From: JAIVGV01 sp035295985
GTDB lineage: Bacteria > Acidobacteriota > Blastocatellia > Pyrinomonadales > Pyrinomonadaceae
Reading direction: 5' to 3'
Assembly (NCBI GenBank): GCA_035295985.1
Contig: DATHBT010000140.1
Span: 1 to 32,659, forward strand
DNA: 32,659 bases
Shown piece by piece: positions 8,076 through 17,934 of the stretch. The notes beneath the pieces were generated by a model. It was not told where the DNA came from. It saw only the letters and a program-made list of their open reading frames with translations, and ran no database searches. A program made the position numbers and the translations under genes. Numbering within the stretch: the stretch's first letter is position 1; each line of letters opens with the position of its first letter.

Positions 8076-8407
8076 GGCCCCGCGAGGGTGCGCTCGATGA
8101 TCGCGCGCGCACGCTCCGACAGTCCGTGGAAGCGCACGCCGACCCCGCGGCCCGGGTTGCTGTAAACGACCTCCGCGTTGACCACCACGTCGCCCTCCTC
8201 GAAGGGCAGGCGGAGGGTGAGCAGGCCGCCCTCGGGTAGCTCCATCTGCGTGTTCATGTAGAGGCCGCCGGCCGAGATGTCCTTCGTCGAGGCGACGCCC
8301 GTCGCGTCCGAGCCGTCGAAGAAGACGTCAACGATCAGGCGCGAGCGGTCGTACTGCCGCCGCTCGTCGCGGCCGAGGTCGTCGTCGCGTTCGGTCTCTC
8401 TGCTCAT
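8072..8407 (-). CDS. PilZ domain protein
   Basis: A 111-residue single-domain PilZ protein. PilZ domains bind cyclic di-GMP. Two expected motifs are visible: an Arg-rich N-terminal stretch, RRQYDRSRL (about residues 16-24), fitting RxxxR, and KDISAGGLYM (about 43-52), fitting (D/N)xSxxG. A beta-barrel-like region follows, ending in GVGVRFHGL. The gene starts 6 nt after the ATP-grasp-like gene and overlaps the next gene by 4 nt. A cyclic di-GMP receptor thus sits between two ligase genes, and may regulate them or the unknown protein. Confidence 0.88.
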   Translation of the reverse strand: MSRETERDDDLGRDERRQYDRSRLIVDVFFDGSDATGVASTKDISAGGLYMNTQMELPEGGLLTLRLPFEEGDVVVNAEVVYSNPGRGVGVRFHGLSERARAIIERTLAGP

Positions 8408-8413
8408 CGGCGC

Positions 8414-9778
8414 TTAGCCCCGGTCTTCGATGATGAAGGTCGGCACCATGCCGCCGCCGGAGCTGACGTTCGCCAGCTCCGTCGATGACAGGCGCGTGAA
8501 GGCCGATCCCACCTTGCCGTAGAAGAGGAGCGGGTCGAGATCGACCAACTGCTCGGAGAACTCGACGCGGCCGTCGTCCGTGAGCGCCGGGAAGATTTCG
8601 CGGGCGGTCTTGACGCGCTCCTGCACGAGATAGTCGCCGTTCGCGAGCGCGTGCGAGAGCGCGTCGGCCCAGGCAGACTCGTCCGAGTTCCAGCCGATGT
8701 AGATGCCGTGGCCGCCGTAGTCGTCGTTCGGCTTGAGCACCAGCCGGTCGTTGTTGCGGGTGATGAATTCGACCAGATCGATCTGGTTGCCGTCCTTGTC
8801 GGCCGTGCGCCCCTCGCGCACCACGCGCGTCCAGGGTACGTGCGCGCGGATGGCCTCGCGCTCGCCCTCCGTGAAGAGGCGCGCGTGCCGCTCGTCGGTC
8901 AGGACGGCGAAGAGCGCCTTCTTGTGGATGAGCTTTGAGCGGAAGCTGTTGACCATGCAGAACGCGCCCGCGCGGTAGGCTTCGAGCAGCGCCGGGTGCT
9001 CGCGCATGATCGGCAGGTACTCGTTGACGAGCAGGCGCTTGTAAACGATGTCGATCTCGAAGTCGCCCGCGCGCAGCCGGCCGTCCGTGAATTCGAGTTC
9101 CTCGGGCGCGCAGATTTTCGCGGGGTAGCCTTCGGACTCGAAGAACTCGCGGAACAGCTCGAACTCCTTCTGCGTCGGCAGCCCCTTGAGATCGACGATG
9201 GCGATCCGCGGCGGGCGTTCCGGCTCGCGCCCCAGGTAGTCGCGGTGGGCGCGCAGCAGGACTTCGAGCATCAGGGGGCTTCCGTGGAAGCGGCGGAAGT
9301 GGTAGCGCTCGCCGAAGCGGCGCATGACGGGGAGTTCGGAGAAGATTTCGTAGGCCGCGTCGCCGTAGGCGATGCCGGCGGGGCTTTCGCCGTTGAGTTC
9401 GACGAAGCTGTAGGCCGCGTCGGTCAGGAAAGAGTCGAGGCGCGCGGTCGGCGAGACCTCGCGGTAGCCGGGGTCGATTGCCACCAGCTCGCGCTCGATC
9501 TCGGTGATGCCGAGTTCGTCGAGCAGCGTCTCGTCCTCGACCGCCGCGTCTTTAACTTTTTGGATCGCGCTCCAGACCGTCTCGCAGACCTGGCGGACTC
9601 GCGCGAAATCCGACCCGGTGACGAAGTGCGGGCGGAGGTAGGGCGAGAGGCGGCGTCCGCCGAAGATGAGCTTGGCGCGCTCTAGGCCCGCGTCCAGCAT
9701 GGCGCGCGAGGACTCGGCCAGCTCCGGGTCTTCGAGCAGCCGGTGGTAGTGGGAGACGGCTTCGTGCGACGTGACCAC
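8414..9778 (-). CDS. ATP-grasp-like ligase
   Basis: A 454-residue protein whose C-terminal half has ATP-grasp features. VNSFRSKLIHKKALFAVLTD (about residues 275-295), RLVLKPNDDYGGHGIYIGW (about 345-363) with the nucleotide-binding Lys and flexible glycine loop, and DYLVQERV (about 388-395) are all visible. The order and the N-terminal half (SFVELNGESPAGIAYGDAAY) recall glutathionylspermidine-synthase-like or circularly permuted ATP-grasp proteins; this subfamily call is an inference. These enzymes form amide bonds through an acyl-phosphate. The start is GTG 9778 with GGAAGG nine nt upstream. It heads the operon with PilZ, an unknown protein and a GCS2 ligase. Confidence 0.78.
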   Translation of the reverse strand: MVTSHEAVSHYHRLLEDPELAESSRAMLDAGLERAKLIFGGRRLSPYLRPHFVTGSDFARVRQVCETVWSAIQKVKDAAVEDETLLDELGITEIERELVAIDPGYREVSPTARLDSFLTDAAYSFVELNGESPAGIAYGDAAYEIFSELPVMRRFGERYHFRRFHGSPLMLEVLLRAHRDYLGREPERPPRIAIVDLKGLPTQKEFELFREFFESEGYPAKICAPEELEFTDGRLRAGDFEIDIVYKRLLVNEYLPIMREHPALLEAYRAGAFCMVNSFRSKLIHKKALFAVLTDERHARLFTEGEREAIRAHVPWTRVVREGRTADKDGNQIDLVEFITRNNDRLVLKPNDDYGGHGIYIGWNSDESAWADALSHALANGDYLVQERVKTAREIFPALTDDGRVEFSEQLVDLDPLLFYGKVGSAFTRLSSTELANVSSGGGMVPTFIIEDRG

Positions 9779-9880
9779 GCGGGTGCGCCTTCCGCCTGTG
9801 CCTGAGATGTTAGAGCGGTTCGCGGGCTAGAGTAGCACAACTCGCGGGCGGGGCGTAAAAGCGGGCCGGGCGCGCGGCGG

Positions 9881-12598
<2,718 letters not shown>

Positions 12599-12625
12599 GG
12601 ATATTCGCACCTCTCCCAGCCTTGT

Positions 12626-13501
12626 TCAGGCCGTGCCCTTCGCCGAGCGCGCCACTTCGACCGAGCAGCGCGCCTGCGCCGCCACCGCCGCCGCGACGCT
12701 GCCGTGCAGGAGGTGCTGAAAGCCGTGCAGCCCCCGCGTGCCGACGAAGATGCAGTCGGCGTCCCACTCCTCCGCCTCGCGCAGGAGGGCGTGCGCGGCG
12801 TCGCCCGCGCGGCCCAGCTCCGCCACGCCGAGGCCCGCCGCGCGCAGCCTCTCCGCCGCCCCCTTCACGGACTCCGGCGATGCCTCGCCGCCCGCCGTGA
12901 CGAGCCGCGCCTCGCTCCCCTCGGGCCACGCGCGGGAGGCCGCGGCCTCGACCGCCGCCTCCGCGTCGCGCGTGCCGTTGAACCCGACGACGAGCCGCAC
13001 CGGCCCCCCGCGCCGCTCGTCCGAGCAGCGCGCCACGCGCACGGAGCAGCCCGCCTCGTAGAGCACGCGCTGCGACGTGCTGCCGAGGATGAAACGGCCG
13101 CCCGCCACGGCGTGACGGTGCGAGCCGATGACGACGAGATCGGCCCCCATCCGCCCGGCCATCTTGATGACGGCCCACGCGGGCGCGTCGCACTCGACCT
13201 CGGCTTTAATGTCCCAGCCGGGGAAGTCCTCTTTGACACGCCGCGCCGCGCGCTCGACGAAAGTTCGAGCCTCGGCGACGGCCCGCCCTGCCCTCTCCCG
13301 CGCGTGACGCTCGACTTCGGGGATGCGAACCGCCGGCTCGCCGGGCAGCTCCTCGTCCGCCGGCGGGAGGATTATGTCGGCGGCCGTCACGACCGCGGCC
13401 TCGGCCGACGGGGGCAGCCCGGCGCGTCTCAAATCGTTGAGCGCCGCGTCGGAGCACTCGGAGCCGTCATATGCGATCAGGATTTTCGAGACCTCTTTCA
13501 T
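12626..13501 (-). CDS. Tandem universal stress protein (UspA family)
   Basis: A 291-residue soluble protein made of two Usp domains. Domain 1 starts KILIAYDGSECSDAAL and carries the ATP-binding loop GSHRHAVAGGRFILGSTSQR (about residues 124-143, the GxxGx9GS pattern). Domain 2 begins VRLVVGFNGTRDAEAA and has GTRGLHGFQHLLHGSVAA. Both therefore look able to bind nucleotide. I chose ATG 13501 because GGAGGTGG lies just upstream; the longer frame from 13555 adds a non-Usp extension. The ATG overlaps the stop of a 70-codon leader ORF (ATGA). It is co-transcribed with the cation ATPase, so it may act in metal stress or regulate the pump. Confidence 0.9.
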   Translation of the reverse strand: MKEVSKILIAYDGSECSDAALNDLRRAGLPPSAEAAVVTAADIILPPADEELPGEPAVRIPEVERHARERAGRAVAEARTFVERAARRVKEDFPGWDIKAEVECDAPAWAVIKMAGRMGADLVVIGSHRHAVAGGRFILGSTSQRVLYEAGCSVRVARCSDERRGGPVRLVVGFNGTRDAEAAVEAAASRAWPEGSEARLVTAGGEASPESVKGAAERLRAAGLGVAELGRAGDAAHALLREAEEWDADCIFVGTRGLHGFQHLLHGSVAAAVAAQARCSVEVARSAKGTA

Positions 13502-13710
13502 CTTCCACCTCCAAGGGGCGTGCGGGGGTCGGCCGCGCGCTCGCACGTTTGACATCGTCGGCCGGGCGGCTTACCGGGCCTGACGGCTCCTGGGCGGACG
13601 CGGAAGGGGGCGGCGCGTGGGTTGGGCGGATCAGTGCCTGAGCGAGCGGGTTGTGAGTCGGGCGCGGCCTGCGTGCGGCCGATATAAGTAAGGCGGGGAA
13701 GCTCGAACAT
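13498..13710 (-). CDS. 70-aa leader ORF between riboswitch and stress-protein gene
   Basis: A short frame starting at ATG 13710 with a strong ribosome-binding site (AAAGGAG, 6 nt spacer), about 50 nt after the riboswitch terminator. Its stop TGA overlaps the ATG of the universal stress protein gene in an ATGA junction, and its last codons contain that gene's Shine-Dalgarno. The product begins MFELPRLTYIGRTQ and then becomes Pro/Arg-rich with CQTCE, which is not clearly a folded protein. It may be a real small protein or a translated leader that feeds ribosomes into the downstream gene. The signals are good but the amino-acid sequence is not informative. Confidence 0.55.
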   Translation of the reverse strand: MFELPRLTYIGRTQAAPDSQPARSGTDPPNPRAAPFRVRPGAVRPGKPPGRRCQTCERAADPRTPLGGGR

Positions 13711-13760
13711 TACTGACTCCTTTCGCGCGTCGGCGCAAGTTTGACTTGCCGCGGGCGCGC

Positions 13761-13806
13761 AAAAGGAAAAGACCCTCTGCGCTCCGCGAGAGCCGCAAAA
13801 GGTCTT
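13761..13806 (-). terminator. Intrinsic terminator overlapping the riboswitch P1 strand
   Basis: On the minus strand AAGACC (13806-13801) can pair with GGTCTT (13774-13769). Between them is a nested stem CTCT-cGCG/CGC-AGAG, and after it the pyrimidine-rich TTCCTTTT. The first arm includes the CC of the CCTTT sequence that closes helix P1 of the upstream aptamer (13802-13798). The two folds are therefore mutually exclusive. This layout predicts termination without ligand and read-through when the aptamer is folded. Confidence 0.72.
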
Positions 13807-13918
13807 GGTCGTCGAGCTAACTTTTCGCTCTTCCCGGTAGGCCGGGCGCCTCGCTTCGGGCGCCGTGTTGACGGCCTCACCGGACCTATTTTAAGGAAGG
13901 TGACCTACTCCCCTTTCA
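13797..13918 (-). ncRNA. yybP-ykoY-type manganese riboswitch
   Basis: On the minus strand the region opens with GAAAGGGGAGTAGG and contains GGCCGTCAACACGGC. It closes with GACCAAGACCTTTT. These match, from memory, the conserved parts of the yybP-ykoY aptamer: the GGGGAGUAG element, the CCGUCA segment and the 3' AGACCUUU. AAAGG (13916-13912) pairs with CCTTT (13802-13798) as helix P1, and GC-rich hairpins lie between. The family senses Mn2+ and commonly precedes cation P-type ATPases and exporters, as is the case two genes downstream here. An intrinsic terminator overlaps its 3' strand. Confidence 0.85.
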
Positions 13919-13927
13919 GTTGACGCC

Positions 13928-13957
13928 ATTCTACGCCCAGTCTCACAGGGAACTCAA
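13928..13957 (-). promoter_or_regulatory. Promoter for the riboswitch transcript
   Basis: On the minus strand TTGAGT (13957-13952) and TAGAAT (13933-13928) are separated by 18 nt. Transcription would start near 13921, just before the 5' end of the riboswitch aptamer at 13918. The agreement between predicted start and aptamer edge supports the call, which otherwise rests on motif matching. Confidence 0.6.
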
Positions 13958-13998
13958 TCCCCCGGCGCGGCCGTGTCGTCGGAACGTGGGAGGCCGTT

Positions 13999-14027
13999 CC
14001 CGCTCGCGACGCGCCGTCGCGAGCGGG
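13999..14027. other. Perfect 13-bp GC-rich hairpin after the PDZ gene
   Basis: Arms 13999-14011 and 14015-14027 (CCCGCTCGCGACG and its complement) pair perfectly around a 3-nt loop, ten nt after the stop of the PDZ protein gene on the minus strand. No T-run follows on either strand. It could slow polymerase or protect the 3' end of the sigma/anti-sigma/PDZ transcript, but it is not a canonical intrinsic terminator. Confidence 0.5.
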
Positions 14028-14036
14028 CGTGCACGG

Positions 14037-16043
14037 TCAGCGCGCGTCGCCGCTGAGTGTAACTGTGAACCTCTTCCCGGCGCGGCGCACCGCCAGGGTC
14101 GGCTCCCGTTCGAGCGTGGCGGGGGGCCGATCCGAAAGATCGAGGGCGTGAGGCGTCTGCCCGTCGATTGACTCGATCACGTCGCCGGCACGCAGGCCGC
14201 CGCGCTCGGCGGGGCTGTCGGGGTTGACTTCGAGAACCACGAGGCCGTGGTCGGGCACCTCGCGCCCGGCGACTTCGACCGACGCCATGTAGAGCATCGC
14301 CTTGACGCCGAAGGGGAGCAGCGGTCTGAAGGCCGGGCCGGTGCCGGCCGCGCCCATGCGGTGCAGGCGGGCGTTGGCCTCTTCCAGCTTTTTGCGCGAG
14401 CGGACGAACTCAAACTCCGCGCTTATTTGCCGTGCGTGTAGCTCCGTGTAACGGCGGCGCAGTTCTTCGAGCTGCCTCACTTTCTCGCCCCGGCGCGCAA
14501 CCTCTTCCGCCGACGCGGCGAGTTCCGCGGTCTTCGCCTTGCGGAGCGACTCGCCGAGCGCGCCCATCTGTTCATCGAGTCGGCGCACCTGCTCGTCGAT
14601 GCGGCGCACGGCCCGTTCGGCCTCGCGCGTCTCGGCCTCGGCCGCACGCGCCTCGGCCCGCGCCGTCTCAAGCGCGGGGTTCTGCGACTCGCTCAGCCGC
14701 ACCTGGAAGCTGCGCGGCGACTCGTTGGCCCGGTGGATGGTGAACTCGGCCGGGCGGTCGCCGCGCGCCTCCCTGAGCAGCAGCGACATGTCCTCGACGC
14801 CGCCCACGTAGAAGTTGTTGATGCGGGAGACCACGTCGCCGGGGCGCAGGCCGGCGCGGGCGGCGGGCGTGTCGGGCGCGACGGCGGTCAGCAGCACGCC
14901 CTGCTTGCGGCGCAGCAGCTCGCCCGCCTGCGCCCGCGGCCAGCCCTGCGCGGTGAAGAACTCCAGGGGCGCTTCGGCCACGGCGTCGCCGCGCGCGCCG
15001 AGCCACGGCTGCGGCACGCTCGCGCGCCGCTTCATCACGCGCTCCGCCGCCGCGCTCACGACCTCGGCCGAGATCAGCCGCGTCTCGCGCCCGCGGCTTT
15101 CCTCGACGATGCCGGCGAGCGAACCCGCCTCGGTCAGCGCGACGCTGCCGGCCCACTCGGGCGAAGCGGGGCGCTCGACCTGCAATGTCAGGGCGACCGC
15201 GCGGCCGGCGGGCGAGCGGCTGACCTCCTTGAGCCGCCCTTCGATCTCGGCCAGGCTCATGTAGAGGAAACCGGAGACGCCGACCGGCCTGTGATCGTTC
15301 CCCGCCTGATCGCCCGCCTCGTTCTTCCGCGCCCCGGCTTCGGTCACTGCGAGGGCTTCGGCGACCTGGGCCGGGAGCGGGGCGACCAGCCGCACGCGCT
15401 CGCCGACCGCGGGCGACTCCTGCCGCGCGGCGCGCGGGTTCAGGACGGCCTCCGGGGCTTCAAGCAATGAGAGGCCCGTCGCGCTGTCGAAGCCGACGAA
15501 CTTGACGGGGATGTGAGCGCCGTCCTGCTTCATCAGCAGCAGGACGGAGTCGCCCGTTTGCGAGGTCGGCCCGTAGAAGTCCGGGAAGAGCGTGGAGACG
15601 TTGAGCATCTCCGCCTCGGCGCGCGGCAGACGTGCGACGACCGAGCGGCCGTCAGGCAGCACGTAGCCGGCGACGACGCTCACGCGCACGAACTTGTCGT
15701 CAAAGGCGTCGGCGAAGGGCGCGCCGGGCGGCGTCACGAGAGCGCGCAGCTTCCACCCGCGCAGGCGGTGGACGACGGCCGTGACGGGCGGCGCGGGTGT
15801 GGCGGGCCGGCGCGGCGCACCCGTGACGGTCGCCGGGCGTTCGGGGGCGGGGGGCGCTGTCAGCAAATCCCTACCGGCGGGCGCGGACTGCGGCTGCGAC
15901 TGCGCCGCCGCAGAGAGCTGGCCGAACAGGCACACGGCGAACAAGCACGCATAGGCGAGCCGCCCCGACCACACCGCGCGACTGCGATGCGGGGTCAGGG
16001 TTGCGCCTTTCGGTCGTCCGAGTGTGTTCGACACGTTTACCAC
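14037..16043 (-). CDS. Exported two-PDZ protein with degenerate HtrA-like domain
   Basis: A 668-residue protein with a signal peptide or anchor near residues 28-47. A beta-rich region (about 110-335) is laid out like an HtrA trypsin-fold domain but lacks the expected His, Asp and GNSGGPL serine motifs. GYVLPDGRSVV and FDSATGLSLLEAP stand where active-site segments are expected. PDZ1 is about 345-450 (QGVLLTAVAPDTPAARAGLR), a charged coiled coil spans about 455-560, and PDZ2 is about 585-665 (LVVLEVNPDSPAERGGLRAG). It is probably a non-catalytic periplasmic scaffold or sensor. The GTG start overlaps the end of the anti-sigma gene by 7 nt, so it belongs to the sigma-factor operon. Confidence 0.82.
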   Translation of the reverse strand: MVNVSNTLGRPKGATLTPHRSRAVWSGRLAYACLFAVCLFGQLSAAAQSQPQSAPAGRDLLTAPPAPERPATVTGAPRRPATPAPPVTAVVHRLRGWKLRALVTPPGAPFADAFDDKFVRVSVVAGYVLPDGRSVVARLPRAEAEMLNVSTLFPDFYGPTSQTGDSVLLLMKQDGAHIPVKFVGFDSATGLSLLEAPEAVLNPRAARQESPAVGERVRLVAPLPAQVAEALAVTEAGARKNEAGDQAGNDHRPVGVSGFLYMSLAEIEGRLKEVSRSPAGRAVALTLQVERPASPEWAGSVALTEAGSLAGIVEESRGRETRLISAEVVSAAAERVMKRRASVPQPWLGARGDAVAEAPLEFFTAQGWPRAQAGELLRRKQGVLLTAVAPDTPAARAGLRPGDVVSRINNFYVGGVEDMSLLLREARGDRPAEFTIHRANESPRSFQVRLSESQNPALETARAEARAAEAETREAERAVRRIDEQVRRLDEQMGALGESLRKAKTAELAASAEEVARRGEKVRQLEELRRRYTELHARQISAEFEFVRSRKKLEEANARLHRMGAAGTGPAFRPLLPFGVKAMLYMASVEVAGREVPDHGLVVLEVNPDSPAERGGLRAGDVIESIDGQTPHALDLSDRPPATLEREPTLAVRRAGKRFTVTLSGDAR

Positions 16044-16915
16044 ACGCCCTGCTTCTTCGTGGCCTTCGTGAAGGTGACGTTCGTCGGCCGCGCGGCCGGC
16101 TCGTTCGAGCCGAAGGCGACGGGATCGACGTTGACGACGTGCGCCGCGCCCTTCGTGTCCTGGAAGAGGACTTGCAACGGCCGCTCGCCCGCCGACACCG
16201 GCAGCGGGATCGCCGAAGAGACGATGATCGGCCCCGCCGTCATGCTCGAAGTGGTCGTCTCCATCTGCGCCGCTCCGCCGCCGCTCGACGCGACGGTCTC
16301 GGTGGCGGGCTGCGCCGCCGCCGTCGCCGCCTGCTTGCGTTGCGACCGTTCCACGGCCTTCATCGCAGCAACTGACTCACCCCGCGCCCTGCGCTGCGCC
16401 GCGACTGCCACATCCGACAGGGCGGGCGTGGCCGTCGCTCTAGTTGCGTCCGGCTCGGCGATCTTCCCGCCGGTCACGTTGCGCGCGGCCGTCTCCGCGC
16501 CCGCGGTCTCGACAGGGTTCGCCGCCGCCGGCTGTCCGGCGGGCTGCGCGGCCGTTTCCGGGGCGGCGGGCTTCCATGAGTTACTTGTCTGCAACGCGAG
16601 TGCGGCGGCGAGGGCGAGGCAGCCGACCGCCGCCAGCAGCCACGCGGCGCGCGGCTGAAGATTTCGCGACCATGGGCGCGCTCGCGCGGAATCCGCCGCG
16701 GCCATGCGCGCGCGCAGGCGGAACCCGAAATCTGCCGGCGCGTCAACGCGCGCGAGGCCGGCGACGAGGCCGCGGAGCGCACGCATCTCGTCGCCGAAGT
16801 CGCGGCAATCCGCGCAGGCGGCAGCGTGCGACGCGGCGCGCGCGGACGGGTCGCCCGCCGCCGTGCCTGATTCTTCGATCACTGCCCTGTACTGCTTGCA
16901 GTTCATCTCGCTCAC
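16037..16915 (-). CDS. Membrane-bound zinc-finger anti-sigma factor
   Basis: An anti-sigma factor expected to hold the adjacent ECF sigma factor at the membrane. The N-terminal domain contains the zinc-binding HxxxCxxC motif as SHAAACADC, and one transmembrane helix (AAWLLAAVGCLALAAALAL) lies near residue 90. The C-terminal half is an Ala/Pro/Thr-rich linker followed by a small conserved end domain, presumably periplasmic. I chose GTG 16915 (VSEMNCKQY) because GAGGGGG lies 6 nt upstream. ATG 16906 and GTG 16930 (which overlaps the sigma stop in a GTGA) are alternatives. It lies between the sigma gene and the PDZ gene. Confidence 0.87.
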   Translation of the reverse strand: MSEMNCKQYRAVIEESGTAAGDPSARAASHAAACADCRDFGDEMRALRGLVAGLARVDAPADFGFRLRARMAAADSARARPWSRNLQPRAAWLLAAVGCLALAAALALQTSNSWKPAAPETAAQPAGQPAAANPVETAGAETAARNVTGGKIAEPDATRATATPALSDVAVAAQRRARGESVAAMKAVERSQRKQAATAAAQPATETVASSGGGAAQMETTTSSMTAGPIIVSSAIPLPVSAGERPLQVLFQDTKGAAHVVNVDPVAFGSNEPAARPTNVTFTKATKKQGVW

Positions 16916-16926
16916 CCCGAACCCCC

Positions 16927-17586
16927 TCACAGGTACTGCCGCAGCTTGTCGCGCAAAAAAGCGCGCGCGCGGCTGATGCGCGACTTGACCGTGCCCTCGC
17001 TCATGTCGAGGATGCGGGCGATCTCCTCGTAGCTGCGCTCCTCCACGTCGCGCAGTACGAGCGGCACGCGGTACTTCTCCGGCAGCGTCGCAATCGCCCG
17101 CGAGACCGCCTGCCGGCGCTCGTCGTCAACGAGCGTCGTGTCGGCGAGCGGGCGCAGATCGGCCGGGTCGAGTTCGCAGTCGTCGCCGCCCTGCTCGCGC
17201 GGCTGGAAGAAGCCGGTCAGCGAGACCAGCCGCTGCCGCTTGCGCTTTCGCAGCTCCGAGATCGCGAGGTTCGTCGCGATCCGGTAGATGTAGGTCGAGA
17301 AGGCGTAGCTCGACTGGTAGCGCTCGGCCGCGCGGAAGACACGCATGAAAGTCTCCTGGGCCAGATCGACCGCCGTCTCGTAGTCTCCGACGACGCGGTA
17401 GGTGTAGTTCGTGATCTGGCCGCGGTAGCGCCTGACCAGCTCGGCGAAGGCCGCCTCGTCGCCATCGCGCGCCCGTGCGAGCAGGCTGTGATCCGAGACG
17501 GGTTCGACCACGGACACACCGAGCCGCGCGGCGGCCGTGGGCTGTGCCGCCAGGGGCAGTTCTTCGACTGAAGTCAGAGCGCTCAT
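16927..17586 (-). CDS. ECF RNA polymerase sigma factor (RpoE-like)
   Basis: A 219-residue extracytoplasmic-function sigma factor. Region 2 includes FAELVRRYRGQITNYTYRVV, then DLAQETFMRVFRAAERYQ and FSTYIYRIATNLAISELRKR, which bind core polymerase and the -10 element. Region 4 includes LPEKYRVPLVLRDVEERSYE, then EIARILDMSEGTVKSRISRA, a helix-turn-helix for the -35 element. The ATG at 17586 gives normal family length; the frame is open upstream to 18552, but that part is antisense to the cNMP/FeS gene. It heads an operon with an anti-sigma factor and a PDZ protein, a layout typical of envelope-stress regulation. Confidence 0.93.
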   Translation of the reverse strand: MSALTSVEELPLAAQPTAAARLGVSVVEPVSDHSLLARARDGDEAAFAELVRRYRGQITNYTYRVVGDYETAVDLAQETFMRVFRAAERYQSSYAFSTYIYRIATNLAISELRKRKRQRLVSLTGFFQPREQGGDDCELDPADLRPLADTTLVDDERRQAVSRAIATLPEKYRVPLVLRDVEERSYEEIARILDMSEGTVKSRISRARAFLRDKLRQYL

Positions 17587-17934
17587 CGCGGGACGGCGGG
17601 CTTCGCCGGGGGAGCGGCGCGTGCCGCGCGACCTCCGAGGTCGCCCTCCGCCACGCCCTTCCCCGCTGCCGGGCAAGCCCTCCGGACGCAGATTATACAC
17701 CGCCGCGCCCGCGGGGCCGCCCGCGCGACACAAACACGCCCGGCCCGGCCCGCCGGTTCCAAAAATCCTCCGGGCGGCCGGCGTAAAAATCCTTCCCTCT
17801 AAGCCGCGCCGTCCTGCTATAATCCCGCCCGTCATTCGAGCCACACTCCGCCAGGCCCTGCTTTTGAGCGGCGTCCGTCCTGCAAGACGCACCTTCGGGC
17901 CGAACCGATCCTTCAAACAGTCTTCGGAAACTTT
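17587..17934. promoter_or_regulatory. Divergent intergenic region with two TATAAT boxes
   Basis: This 348-nt spacer separates the sigma operon (minus) from the redox genes (plus). On the plus strand TGCTATAAT (TATAAT at 17818-17823) is a perfect extended -10 element, about 112 nt before the ATG at 17935. The -35 region is not recognisable, which an extended -10 can compensate for. On the minus strand TATAAT at 17697-17692 lies about 106 nt before the sigma gene start, also without a clear -35. The rest is GC-rich, with no ORF or repeat that I can support. Confidence 0.5.

Noticed and set aside
13797..13918. Possible cyclic di-GMP riboswitch on the plus strand (GGTAGGCCGGGC segment)
   Set aside because: The conserved cyclic di-GMP aptamer core was not found. 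The minus strand fits the yybP-ykoY pattern, promoter, terminator and gene context much better.
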